A stretch of DNA of 64,000 bases from Toxonevra muliebris (Eukaryota > Arthropoda > Insecta > Diptera > Pallopteridae), in assembly GCA_963691655.1 (NCBI GenBank), contig OY829327.1, forward strand, positions 65,608,079 through 65,672,078. Direction: 5' to 3'. Each line of letters opens with the position of its first letter. Position 1 is the first letter of the stretch. The position numbers were made by a program, and so were the translations under genes. Shown one piece after another: positions 51,160 through 61,823 of this stretch. The notes under the pieces were generated by a model, which saw only the letters and a program-made list of their open reading frames with translations, did no database searches and was not told the origin of the DNA.

Positions 51160-51310
51160 AACAAAGTCATGCTTTGTTGGATACAAGGTCACTGTGACAT
51201 TGCAGGTAATGTGGCTGCTAATGAACTAGCTAGGCAGGATTCATCGGCTCCGATCTATTTTGTGGAATCACCTGGACAAAGTTTATATGTATTGGTGTTT
51301 GCACTTCCAT
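51160..51310 (+). pseudogene. LINE RNase H fragment
   Basis: KVMLCWIQGHCDIAGNVAAN followed by ELARQDSS, the last motif of the RNase H domain in I/R1/LOA-type LINEs. It joins the mariner fragment directly, with 12 codons of overlap in the open frame. Confidence 0.75.
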
Positions 51311-51648
51311 AAGAAACTTTTGCTTTACCTACGTTCTCACAAACCACCTACATCGGCATATCGAACAAGTATTTAACCCAACTTCTCACTTTTAGTTACA
51401 AATTTTGAAAGAGGACGTTCTTGTTGTAATTGGAGCGGAATCCATTTCTTCCTTTTGCACCTTTGATGTTGTCAATTTTGTAAGCGTATATGTTATTATT
51501 AAGAAGAGATCCCTCAACTTTGCAACGGAATATTTTGGAGTACTTAAGTCATCTGGCTTTTTCTTTTCCATTATCACATTCTCCAGTTAAGTGTTGCCAG
51601 TCGATGAAAATAGTAAAAATGTATTCAATTTATTTATTTTGATTGTCA
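51311..51648. other. Spacer, no gene seen
   Basis: Two antisense ORFs of 61 aa overlap here; neither has a motif. Confidence 0.3.
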
Positions 51649-51991
51649 TACCAGTAGAAGGACGACCTCGATAGTCTAGTGGGTAGTGCACTAGACTTTC
51701 ATCTGGGAGGTTCGGGTTCGATTCCCATCTTCGTCTGGTGGTTAATTTTCATAACTTTCTTATACCCACTATCAATATAAAGTATATGAGAATTATAAGA
51801 TAGTGTGCCAACAAGTACACACCTTGGTTGTAGGGATGTGCAAATCGATTTCGACTTTAATCGAAATCGACTTTTACCTCAAAATTTCAACTTTTTATTA
51901 CCAAACTTGACCGAAAGTCGACTTTTACTTTCGACTTTTAGTTTAAAATTTTTTTAAAACTGCCAATTTAATTTTCACATTTATTTTAAAG

Positions 51992-52273
51992 ATTATTATT
52001 AGAGACTATGAAACTGAAATCTTGCTGATCATATTCCATAGTTTGACTGTACTTCATCAATACTTAACAGTTCAAGGTTTGTTAACGGGCTTAAAGAAAC
52101 GTAATTTTTCAAAGGCCTGCCCTTTATACATTGTTGCGACTTAGTCACTTTGACATAAAAAAATGACGTTTCATTAAGCACGTTAACTAACCTTGAACTG
52201 TTAAGTATTGATGAAGTAAAGTCAAATTATGGAATATGAGCAACTAGATTTTAGTTTCATAGTCTAATAATAA
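51992..52273. repeat. Foldback (long inverted repeat) inside the hAT element
   Basis: Arms of about 110 bases: AGACTATGAAACTGAAATCT, TATTCCATAGTTTGACTGTA, TCATCAATACTTAACAGTTC on the left recur inverted on the right with about 10% mismatches. The loop is about 40 bases (CCTGCCCTTTATACATTGTT). Part of the loop and right arm is repeated at 52608-52690. Confidence 0.88.
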
Positions 52274-52607
52274 TACATAAAAACGAATTGGGAGCAATTC
52301 TGTTAAATGTTACTAAAAATTATTTTTCAGTGTAATATTACACGCTCTCTCTCTCATTTCTACAACTAGACAAATCATTAACTAACTGTTAAATATCTAG
52401 TTGCAATGAGAATTTCAACAAAAATAAAAAGTATAAAGAACAGTTGTGTTAGTTTCATTCATAATTTCTGTTCAGTGGAAATACTTGAAAACAAAAACCT
52501 TGTAATTCTGGGAAACGTTTGCAAATATCTAACACTTATATAGAATGTTGAAATACTAGTAAGAACCATCACAAAGATCACTGATGAGGAAACGGCCGTA
52601 TGATTTG

Positions 52608-52690
52608 CCTGCCCTTTATACATTATTGCGACTTAGTCACTTTGACATAAAAATGACGTTTCATTAAGCATGTTAACAGACCTTCAATTT
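52608..52690. repeat. Partial second copy of the foldback centre
   Basis: CCTGCCCTTTATACATTATT, GCGACTTAGTCACTTTGACA and ACGTTTCATTAAGCATG repeat 52117-52190 with few changes in direct orientation. Confidence 0.85.
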
Positions 52691-52854
52691 ATTTTAAACT
52701 TACAAAATTTTCCAACTGTGGATTTGTAGTACATGCATGTGCAGCTTTATGTACTAGTAATTTTCAACATTTTATTCTAAAATAGTTCTAAAATAGTTTT
52801 CTTCCTCTTCAGCCTACTGTGTATTATTATTCTTCACACATCCATAGGCTTCCC

Positions 52855-52922
52855 CATGTCAAAGGAATTAAGATGGTAGATGCATTTTTACAAGTAGGAG
52901 GAACTTTGGCAATTGGGAAATA
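52855..52922. repeat. End fragment of MITE family M2
   Basis: CATGTCAAAGGAATTAAGAT then GGTAGATGCATTTTTACAAG and AACTTTGGCAATTGGGAAA match the right end of M2 (reversed). Confidence 0.75.
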
Positions 52923-53901
52923 GGCTGGTTGCTCTAAGGTCATATAAACTTACTTTGTAGCGGAAACACTTTTGTTCATTTTACTGTTGTTTGTTAAAAT
53001 TAAATTGAATCATTTTTTCATAATTTTTATTGTTTAAAAAATATTTAATATTCATTCGGGAAAAATATTTGAAAAAGATTGTCAGGCAATAGAATATCTT
53101 AAAAAAAAAAAATATATTTTTTTTTTTTTTTGTCAAATCTGTAAAATTATACCCGGAACATCGGAACAAAAGCCAAGCACTGACCTTACCAGGACTTGCC
53201 AGGCATTGTTCCCCTGTTTAAACTTTACTTTAAATTACTTATGTTATATTCCATTCAATAAAAATAATAGGTTGATGTGTTCTATAAAGCTGCCTGTAAA
53301 TCTGGTAAATAAATTTTATAAGAACCCCATTTTGCACAACACTTCTACAAAACCAATGTATTTCTAAAAATATGATTTTGACTCGCATCCAACGGCTCAT
53401 ATATTGTAAATAAATACACATACATAAATAATTCATATCAAAATTCTCTTGTTTTGATTTTTTATTCCATGCAACAAAACTTCGAAAAAAGTCGTTTAAT
53501 CAATTTTCATGAACTTAAAAAGTCGATTAATCAACTTTGAATTTCTGATTAGTCCAAAAGTCGAAAATCGATTTTTCTTTTTCTTTCCAGTTGCACATCC
53601 TTATTTGATTGGTGATGGCAAAACCACCAAGTCGATAAAAACTGTAAAACTGTAGGTCCAACTATGTGGTATCACAATGGGCCGTTCAGGCCTAAGTGAG
53701 TCTCTCGACAGCCACTCCATCCTAATCAACCTACCAGTAGAAATATGAAAAATGATGACGTTACTTACATTTAAACAAATACGTACCTATATAAAAAAGT
53801 TTATTCGGCTATAAAAACCGGTTTATTCGATATTAGAAAAATGGGGATTTAAAAAAACCGAACAATACAAGGCAGAAAAAACAGAGTCGATCACCCAAAA
53901 G

Positions 53902-54383
53902 ATATGAACGCACAGACGCGATTTCGTCGCAGCGTTTTCGGCGCTCCAAACTCTCAAACTTCGAAATCGCACGTTACCTTACACTGGCGCGATTTGTTGC
54001 CCTGAAGTCGCAACAGCTGATTTACTTTTTGCTTATTTTTTCTGCGCAAAAAATTAAAAAGATTTACTTTTTGCTATAAAATAAAGCGCGATGTTTCTGC
54101 ACATTTTCTAATAACTTTTCCCTATCAAACATTTTTCAATATTTTTTTTTTTTGAAAAACTCCTATCACAAAAGCAATAAAAGAAAAATATGAAGAAGAA
54201 AAAAAACTGTCAAAATGCGGAGAGCTGCGTCTTCAGCGCGACAAAACAAAAAAAAATGGTTATGGGCGAAAAACGGTTTGCGACAGTGACGCGCCTGTGT
54301 GTGGCTGCTCATATAAAATAATGTGTTGCATTTTTACAGTTTCTGTTGCTGCGACATAGTCGCGTCTACGCGTGCATACCTTT
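53902..54383. mobile_element. MITE with GC-rich inverted ends
   Basis: Left ATATGAACGCACAGACGCGA ... GTCGCAGC and, reversed from the right, GTATGCACGCGTAGACGCGA ... GTCGCAGC. About 480 bp, no coding. Internal GCGCGATTTGTTGCC and TGCGACAGTGACGCG are further related words. Confidence 0.6.
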
Positions 54384-54589
54384 ATAGTTACATGCATTGT
54401 TATTCAGACCACAAAATTTCGGCTACTGCTTTTATAACCATTCTGCTATTATAACTGAGAATATTGGATTTTGAACGAAAAACGTGGAAAAAATTGTTCG
54501 GAGTTATATGAGAAATAGGTTCATACTTTGCAATTGGTTCATTGGAATCGAAAGTTCGTTTTGTAAGCTTTAGTGACTGTTTATATTGG

Positions 54590-54738
54590 CGCAAGCATGA
54601 ACGCCTGTCTGAAAGAAAGAGGTAGAAAAATATAGGTAATAAGAAAGAGATATAAACTCGCCTGTCTTTTTCTAAATACCTATTTTCTCCAGCTCTCTCA
54701 GACAGGCGTTCAAGCTTGCGCCCGTGTGAACAGCCGCA
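54590..54738. mobile_element. Short hairpin copy of the GTGGCTG MITE family
   Basis: CGCAAGCATGAACGCCTGTCTGA at left and, reversed from the right, CGCAAGCTTGAACGCCTGTC give an almost complete palindrome. The same TIR is on the 19546-19986 element and, one-sided, at 55720. ORFs across it are shadows. Confidence 0.7.
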
Positions 54739-54869
54739 CATTGGGGTATTTCACCAGTTTTGGCGGCCAACATTATTTTGTCAAGGAGATAATTTCGAAT
54801 CGTGTCTGTTTGCTGATTTTTACTATCCATAAACCTGTACGGCCATTGGGCATATACGACCCACCTGAA

Positions 54870-55215
54870 CTTTTACTTTCCTGGGGATTTTTAAAAAATT
54901 TCTAATCAAACTGGTGCTCGCCGATGAAAAATATATTCAGCTTCTACAATACAATGACCTATTGGGGTCTTACTGGCTGATATTCATACAAATACATTTT
55001 TAAGTTAAAATAAGTTCTCTTTTTTGAAAGTTTTAAAAATTTGTTTTCTATGATATATTTTAATGATATTTTCGGAAATGTTTGTTGCTAGCTTCAGCTG
55101 CTTCTTCTGAAAGCTGTCCTATAGGCAGTAGAGCGTTCTCAATAACAATCTCATCATGTTTTAATATTTTATGCATGGTTGGTGCCATCGGATACCATGG
55201 ATATAAGCCAACGTA
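54870..55215 (-). pseudogene. Fragment of a recurrent arthropod TE-associated protein (tentative)
   Basis: Minus-strand reading gives VGLYPWYPMAPTMHKILKHD, EIVIENALLPIGQLSEEAAE and ASNKHFRKYH before stops. From memory, similar ALLPIGQLSEEAAEARNKHF stretches occur in many uncharacterised insect proteins linked to mobile DNA; I cannot verify this here. Later pieces are out of frame. Confidence 0.35.
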
Positions 55216-55719
55216 TAACGTTAATGTGCTTGCTTTAAATTTTTTTTTCTGTTTAATTTTTTAAAATCGCAACTTAAAAAAAAATTTTGCTTTCTTAAAG
55301 AAAAATTTGTAATCTTTTCGTTAAACCCTAAATCAATGCGGGGAAACTTGGAAACTTTTTTTTTTGTGTTTTATTTTCCGTATAAATAAAAGCTATACAA
55401 TTGAAAATCTTTAAAAAGTAAACACACTGACCTGCTTAATTAGAATTCATAGCTTGCCTTTAACACAATTCCTAATAAATAAAAAAATCATGCAACAAGA
55501 GTATATATTGCCACAAAATTTAAAAAGTTTTTTTTTACTAACAAGGAACATCAAGTTCTAATAGACTTTACAGGTGACTGGCTTGTAAAGGGAGTGGGGA
55601 GTGTAATACATGTTATTCATACAATATTTGTACAATACCCTGTGTGAAGTTTTTAAACTCGACTTTTGGCCGTTTAGATCTTCAAAATACCCCTCTGTGA
55701 GCCGCTTAGACCATGAACA
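55216..55719. other. Unassigned DNA
   Basis: Nothing recognisable. Confidence 0.3.
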
Positions 55720-55925
55720 CAATAGTGCAAGCATGTAAAAAATGTGAAAGAAACAGGTAGAAAATTATCTAGTAAGAAAGAGATAGCAAAGCTGCGCCGA
55801 AAATCCAAAAATAAAATAATGATCGGTGCATTGATGAATGTTCCATATTCATATTGTTTAAATTTTGACAATTTCCCTCAACTTTAGAAGTTGAATAGGC
55901 AACATAAACAACGCGTCTCTACGGC
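55720..55925. repeat. One-ended copy of the GTGGCTG MITE family
   Basis: GATCGGTGCATTGATGAATG, CATATTCATATTGTT and TAGAAGTTGAATAGGCAACA match 19640-19715. The outer end is diverged. Confidence 0.65.
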
Positions 55926-57540
55926 ACACACGAAATTTTTGTATTTTTTTTTTGTTTCTAATTTTTTAAACAATTTGGTAAAATTTCTTTTTTGTTCAGC
56001 AGCCGTTTTTCTAAGTTTGGTAAAAAATTGCATTTTGAAGAAAAAAATAATAAAGTATTTAGTGAAAGTCTTTCGCTGCATAGTAACGCAGATTGAATTA
56101 TGCTCCATGGTCTCGAAAATTACTTTAAAGTGGAAACTATAAACTTAAATAAAAATATGTAATACTACAAAGAGTTAAATTTATACTCATGAAATAATAT
56201 TATGAACTAATTAACCATTTTTTCCAATAAAAACAAATATATTAAAACAATAATTGAAATAAGAGGATATAATTATTTAAAACTGAAGATAACTCATATA
56301 AAAATTCATTAATTCCGCAGTTAATAAAACGAAACAATTTTCAAAAACTGGAATAAGAATAAATAAATATATCGTCGGTCTAAATATCAGCATTACATGT
56401 TTTATGTTGATCTAAAATATCTGAAATACGAGCCAATAAAAATCAAAATGTATAATGTTACGATAAGCAGTAGGCGGCTAAGCGTTTGAGTGATAAGTCT
56501 AAGCAAAGCCTGGGCATTTACTAAGCAATAAAGTAATGAACATTGACATGTTCGCTCGAGTGACACCCATAAAAACCGCCCAAAATTTTCCCACGCTGCA
56601 TACATTTTAATTTTTTTATGCCGCTCAGCTGAGATTGTAAGATTTGAAAACTTTTTGGAAAAAAATTCTTGGAAATAGTACGTAAAAAAAATGGAAATTA
56701 AAGTAAGTTTAAAATAAATAAGTATTCAAGTTTGACTTAGGCGTTTTTGGTATCATTAAATGAAAAGTTTTTGTATACGGCACACAGTGTAACGAAGGTG
56801 GAAACAATTAAAAAAAGCCAACTTCGAATATTGATAATATTTGAATGCAGTTCAATAAATACCTCAATTAGATAAGCTTAAAAAGGATTTTGGAAATTAC
56901 CATTAAAAAACGTATTGAAAGTTAAGCATTTGCAGCAATGACATTTTTTTTTTTTGCAGTAAATACTACTTTGGTAGGTTTACTTCTAACTCCTGTAACT
57001 TTTTTATTTTTGTTTTAAGTGTAATGAAATATTTTCCCAATGTTATTTGTATTATTCTTTAAAGGCATTTCATTTTTCGCTTTAAAGTACCATTACTTGA
57101 AAAATCACCATCTTAAAACACAAAAAAAAAAATTTAAAGAGCTTTTAAAAAAATCTTTAAAAAAGTCCTCTCTAATTTTTACTTATTTCTTTCAAGAGAT
57201 ATCTCTACAATAATAATAAAAAAATTTAAGCTGCATATGCTCGCATATTTAGACGTAGTAATCAATTTTCTAGCGGAGCCTCGAGTGAAAAAAACTGTTT
57301 TTTGAAAAATATGAACACACCAAATTTAAACGGTATCTGAGTTGTACTCCATGTATGTACTTATGCATAAACATATAAATATATGTACTTTACATAAATA
57401 AATATGCTTGTATATATGCATGTTTAGGCGTACCAATTTTTTTTTTAAATGTCAGACAATACCTAATTATTATGTATAATTGAATGAATTGCACAAAAAT
57501 CATAAAAAATATAGATAATCATTGCAGCTTTAAAATACTT
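55926..57540. other. Unassigned AT-rich DNA
   Basis: No domain-bearing ORF, TIR pair or RNA gene recognised over 1.6 kb. A 67-aa hydrophobic minus ORF at 56402 has no family motif. Confidence 0.35.
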
Positions 57541-57619
57541 TGACTATATTGACGCCCACGGTTGCCACTTTGGTACAATTCTACCAAAACTGGTAAATTT
57601 TTTTCCATTTTTCTGCGCT

Positions 57620-57910
57620 TTGAATTGTAAACATATTTTCAAAATATTTTACAAATTAGAAAATTGTTCAGACTTAGTAATTTTTTGGCAAAAAGTAAGT
57701 TATATTAAAAATGGAATAGACGAAATGTGGTTTGAAGAATTGACTAAATTTATATTCATGTTAATGAGGCTTCCTCATAGCTCAGCTAATGCTGAAAGAA
57801 AATTTTTTAACTTTAGTCTAATACAAAAAAAAAAAAAAAAACAATTAAGGAATAAATTAGAATTCAATACTCTTATTAATATAATGTTATATGTTTCAGC
57901 TCTTGCTTGA
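57620..57910 (+). pseudogene. hAT transposase C-terminal dimerisation fragment
   Basis: MWFEELTKFIFMLMRLPHSS followed by ANAERKFFNFSLIQKKKKKQ matches the hAT C-terminal signature (family form: LP-SSA-AER-FS---LIK). Upstream GGTTGCCACTTTGGTACAAT at 57553 resembles the terminal repeats of some hAT elements. The rest of the transposase is absent and a long A run adds basic residues. Confidence 0.75.
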
Positions 57911-58554
57911 GTTGAAGATGTTTAACAAGCGGGTATAGATACGTCCTCTAGGAATGCACTCTACAGTATTAGGCTTGCAATTAGCTTGTTTTAATGTAAT
58001 AATTACAACTGATGAGTTCGTGTTAATTTCAACAATATTTTAGTGATAAACTTCAAGTGTAAGTTTGAATAGTTTCAACTTAAATGTACAATATATATAA
58101 TTGATATTAAGAAGAATTCTAGAGAAAAGATTACTTAAGCGTGACGTGCTCAAGATGTGTTCCTTATGAAAGTTAGGATGATAAAGTAAAGAATCTTAAC
58201 ATATGGTCTCCGTGCACAACTCGGACAACTTCATACTTTAAATATCTATAATTCAGCAAATACATTTATAATTCAGCAAATTCATTTTGTTCACGGATCA
58301 CATAGGGTGATACAATTGTATAAATTTTTAAATTCCATTTTAACAAGCAAATTTATATCCTAACAACTGACAACTGGGATCAACCCATGGAGTTAACGTG
58401 ATGGGTCTAACGGTTAGCGTTAGACATTATATAATAAACTGACAAAAAGTTTTTAATAAAGTTATTTATTCTATATGAAAAAAATGGTACATTTTTCCCC
58501 CATTTAGTACATTTTTTTGTAAATATTGGTACAAAATAAATTTTAATTTTTTGA
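57911..58554. other. Unassigned DNA downstream of hAT fragment
   Basis: TTGGTACAAAATAAATTTTA-like words near 58525 might be the far end of the hAT element, but the match to the left end is poor. Confidence 0.3.
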
Positions 58555-58810
58555 TTCAGTTTATATGGGAAGTGGGCGTGTCCGTTAACCGATTTAGTTG
58601 AAATTCGCAATAATTTCTTAATATTTACCTAAAAATCATCTGTTCAAAATTTCATTGGCCTATCACTTCTCCTTCTATTTTTGCCCACCGGTTGTATGGA
58701 AACGCTACACTGTGCGGCACCACCTCTTGGCTGGCAATGACAAACCTCAAGGAGTAACAATTGCCTTAGAAAAGTTTTTCACTTCGCTATTTGGATTCCT
58801 ACATAGCTTT
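58555..58810. repeat. Second copy of the 34.65-kb repeat joined to SINE C body
   Basis: 58555-58720 matches 34650-34825. From 58705 it changes to the body of SINE family C (TTGGCTGGCAATGACAAACC, GCCTTAGAAAAGTTTTTCAC). The joint falls in TGTGCGGCA, where both families have similar words. Confidence 0.65.
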
Positions 58811-59280
58811 GGCCAGTTATGGTTTTTACGCTTTTGTTTTCACGATTTTCTAGAGTAGGGTATTCTAAATTATTTATGTGGCGGGTCCTAGATAATACAC
58901 CTCGTACTGTACATCCATAATAAAAAAAATTAAAATACTAACGAAACGAAGTGCGTAATCTTTTAAAGAAAAAGAACTTAGCCATCTCGCTGATTATAAT
59001 CAGCGTTAAGAAAAATAACAATTCAAATGTTCGTTCAAGTTTTGTTATTGGAAGCTATATTCAGGCTCGGAAGAATAACTTCTTGACGTTAACCCTTTTG
59101 ACTCGAGTAGTACATATATGCACCACTAAGCGTTTAAACATCCCTAAAAACTACCAAAAACTTTTTAGACAATTTTGCTATGAGCAAATTTTATTTATTT
59201 CTGCTACAACTGCTACACTTCATTTTATAACGTTTTATTAATTCTTATACTAATATTTTATTTATTTTCAAGCACTGTTT
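58811..59280. other. Unassigned DNA
   Basis: GTTAACCCTTTTGACTCGAG at 59088 resembles the TTAACCCTCTA element ends but no partner was seen. The 96-aa ORF at 58951 has no motif. Confidence 0.3.
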
Positions 59281-59284
59281 ATAT

Positions 59285-59535
59285 GTAAATGCAAGTGAAA
59301 CATGGACTGGAGCGTCACGAACGCAACTGGAGCTCCTGAATCGTATTCAACATCAAACGATTAAGCTAATAAGAAACAGTAGGATTTTTAGCTCAATTGA
59401 CCCCTCGGAGCATCGTAGAAACGTGGAATGCGTTATTCTATTATATGCGCGGTTTGATGGCATCAAGTTTTGTATTCCCCAAGACTACGCGAGCTGCATG
59501 CGGTACTCACGCATAACACGTGGAAGCAATATTTC
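59285..59535 (+). pseudogene. Non-LTR retrotransposon RT C-terminal fragment
   Basis: LELLNRIQHQTIKLIRNSRI then SIDPSEHRRNVECVILLYAR and FDGIKF match the tail of Jockey/CR1-type RT proteins (family form: L-RIQ--A-RLI, LDHRRNV-ALSLFYR). Short and without its UTR. Confidence 0.7.
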
Positions 59536-59724
59536 GACGCATTAACGAGATAGTGCATTTTTCTGTGGACGCTCTACTATACTTTTCTTTCTTTTTTTTT
59601 AAATTTTTTTAAATTTATAAAACCATTTTTTTTTCATTAAAATTCTTTTAAAATATTTACCACATGTCTATTTTCCTGTACAAATAACGATATTACGTTT
59701 TTACGATAACAAAAAAAAAGTTAT

Positions 59725-60123
59725 GCAGTGGACGCTCGGAATTCTTAAGTTCGGAAATCTTAATTCTCCAGAAAACTTAAACAATTTTTGACTTGTATGT
59801 AACTTCCTAAAGTCTTAAGATAAGTTTTCTGAGTAGGTTTGAAATTAGCTTTTGTTCGATTGTTCTTCTCGTTTATAGTGCTTTTACCTAATAAAATGCT
59901 ATTGTGGACAATGTATGTATTTCTAAAATATTTTAAGCCTATAATTATTTAAAACGACTATGAGGCTTAGAAAAATAATTAATAAATGCAACAGCTATGT
60001 ATCATTGTAATAAAAAGGTACTTTTTTGAAAAAAGTTGATTTAAAAAACCGTCCAGAAATCTTAAGAATTCGGAATTCTTAAGTAACAAGAACAAACTAT
60101 TTATAAACTCCGAGCGTCCACTG
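59725..60123. mobile_element. pogo-type MITE, TIR CAGTGGACGCTCGGA
   Basis: Both ends read CAGTGGACGCTCGGA inward. TA follows the right end; the left flank is TATG. A subterminal GGAATTCTTAAG word is repeated and self-complementary. 399 bp, no coding. Confidence 0.75.
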
Positions 60124-60335
60124 TAATTCATTTGTGCTGCAATGAAGTTATTGTTTGTTGATGTGATAACACTTTACAAAATTCAGCGTCATACGTTCCA
60201 TGTTACACTCTTCAATTTCTTTGCAAACAATTTTATTTTCCAACACACTTTTATTATATGTTTGACTTTCAGCCCAAAAGTATGCAACACATAATTTATA
60301 TATCAAAAATGGTGTTGGAATATACTTATAAAGTA

Positions 60336-60445
60336 CAGGTAGACCTCGCTTTACACGGGGGTTACGTTCCTGGAAAATGCCGTGTTAAGTAAAATCGTGT
60401 TAAACGATACAAGACATTTTTTGAATTAAAATTATAGACATTACA
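60336..60445. repeat. End of a third pogo/Tigger-type element
   Basis: TA then CAGGTAGACCTCGCTTTACA and GTGTTAAACGATACAA, like the 27.6 and 38.2-kb copies. It is cut by MITE family M1 at about 60447. Confidence 0.55.
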
Positions 60446-60446
60446 C

Positions 60447-61045
60447 CCAGAAAAATACCCATCTCTAAAACAAAGAAAAAGTTTCCTCAATTTGAATCCA
60501 CGAAAATTTCTTTCGTTTATGTAACTTTTCCTCAAAATGAAGAAAAATGTGTTCCTTTCATGCAACCATGGTGTTCAATTTGAAGTAAGTTATTTTTTAA
60601 TTTTTAGAAATTTAGTTGCGGTGCTGCCCATCAATTGCAATAAAATCCTAAATTTTAATGAGATTGTTAAAACTAAAATTAAAGGAAAGTAAGATAAAAA
60701 AGTAAGTAAAATACAATAAAATATGGGTGTGGTAAATGGGCATCTACATATATCATTTTTTCTAAAACTTAGTCCTTACAACGCGTAGCTGCATAAACCT
60801 GTTTAGTCGCATCAGCATATAAAAATTCAAGCACCATTTGGCTACGAAATAAAAGTATCAAAATACCATAAAGGGACAAATTACCTTATTTAGAATAAAA
60901 TAAGGTGGCATCATTAAACTTACATATTCTTTGTGCAAAGAAAATGAAAGAAAGAGACGAATATACCAAAAAAGTTCTCCATACAAAATTTTGGTACACA
61001 TAAAAAAATAGCTTTACTCTTTTGGCCTTAACAGACAATCGCGTA
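60447..61045. mobile_element. MITE family M1, copy B (uninterrupted)
   Basis: Starts CACCCAGAAAAATACCCATC and ends ACAGACAATCGCGTA. It lacks the M2 insertion found in copy A, which shows the pre-insertion state (AATTTTTAGAAATTTAG-like target region against copy A). About 600 bp, no coding. Confidence 0.7.
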
Positions 61046-61682
61046 AGTTACGTCCCTAACATCTTCACATACATTCTAAAGGAATGTATAACATCACAGT
61101 AATATAATTGCCTCATAGTTTGTGAACACTTGTCTTTTGTTTAGACAAAGATCACGTCATAAACTGTGGACATGAATAATCATAATATGATCGTCTCATA
61201 GTTTGTGAACACTTGTCTTTAGTTTAGACAAAGATCACGTCATAAACTATGGATACTAATAAATAGTTATCCCACATTTTATAAACACTTGTCCTTTATT
61301 TATATAAAGGTCACGTCATAAAATGTGAACGTTACCATCCTATCTAATTTTGTTTATGTTTTAATCACGTCCCATATATTGTAATATAATTTATCATGGA
61401 ATATTTTTGTATAAATAGCATAACATTTTATTAAGTAGTTTTAGTTTAAGTTTGATTGTTGAATTGAGCTCCGATCCTGTTTCTTTAATAAAGTTCATAG
61501 TGATGTTTTATTGAAAATAAAGTTTAAAGTGGTGTTTTATTGAAAATAAATTCATAGTGGTGTTTTATTGAAAGTACAAACAATTAATAAAACTAAGCGA
61601 ACTTTTAAAAAGTTATAAATTTATTAATAAAACTAAGTGAACCTTTGTTTAAAAACAAAATATAAATCTGAGGAAATAAATC
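61046..61682 (+). repeat. 5' LTR of errantivirus-like element
   Basis: Starts AGTTACGTCCCTAAC, an errantivirus-type AGTTA start. It holds three diverged units of about 80 bases (61113, 61196, 61270) with AACACTTGTCTTT...AAAGATCACGTCATAAA, a TATAAATA box, AATAAA at 61487 and three 29-35-bp units with GGTGTTTTATTGAAA. It ends just before the primer site. Confidence 0.75.
61410..61417 (+). promoter_or_regulatory. TATAAATA box in the LTR
   Basis: Lies after the 80-bp repeats and about 70 bases before the AATAAA, as expected for the U3/R layout. Confidence 0.55.
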
Positions 61683-61693
61683 TGGCGCAGTCG
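61683..61693 (+). other. Primer-binding site TGGCGCAGTCG
   Basis: Matches the tRNA-Ser 3' end used by 17.6-type errantiviruses. Confidence 0.85.
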
Positions 61694-61823
61694 TTTAACG
61701 TAACCAAAACTCCACGAAATAATTAATAATATAAAACTATAAAATACAAACTATATAAATATTAACTATAATAAATAAAGTGTACTATATACAAAGAAAA
61801 AAATGTAATTAACAGTAGGAGAC

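Larger units (their letters stand above)
51831..53603. mobile_element. Non-autonomous hAT element nested in the SINE, 1773 bp
   Basis: Ends TAGGGATGTGCAA and, reversed, TAAGGATGTGCAA. Flanking 8-mers CTTGGTTG and TTTGATTG agree at six of eight bases. Subterminal sequence is full of AATCGAAAGTCGACTTTT-like words in both orientations. No transposase. Inside are a foldback and an end fragment of MITE family M2. Confidence 0.85.
51649..53742 (+). repeat. SINE family A, copy 2, complete, with 11-bp TSD, split by hAT
   Basis: TACCAGTAGAA at 51649-51659 and 53732-53742 bounds the SINE. The head (51660-51735) has boxes A (TAGTCTAGTGGGTAGTG) and B (GGGTTCGATTCCC). The body runs to 51830, is cut by the element 51831-53603, and resumes to 53731 with GGCAAAACCACC, CACAATGGGCCGTTCAGGCC and TAAGTGAGTCTCTCG. 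Without the insert the SINE is about 283 bp. This copy shows the 3' end that copy 1 lacks. Confidence 0.88.

Noticed and set aside
51076..51312. Novel 78-aa protein
   Set aside because: The first half is an antisense reading of a mariner fragment; the second half is LINE RNase H.
57620..57910. Intact small hAT-derived gene
   Set aside because: Only the dimerisation end is present, with no catalytic part and a long A run; it is more simply a fragment.
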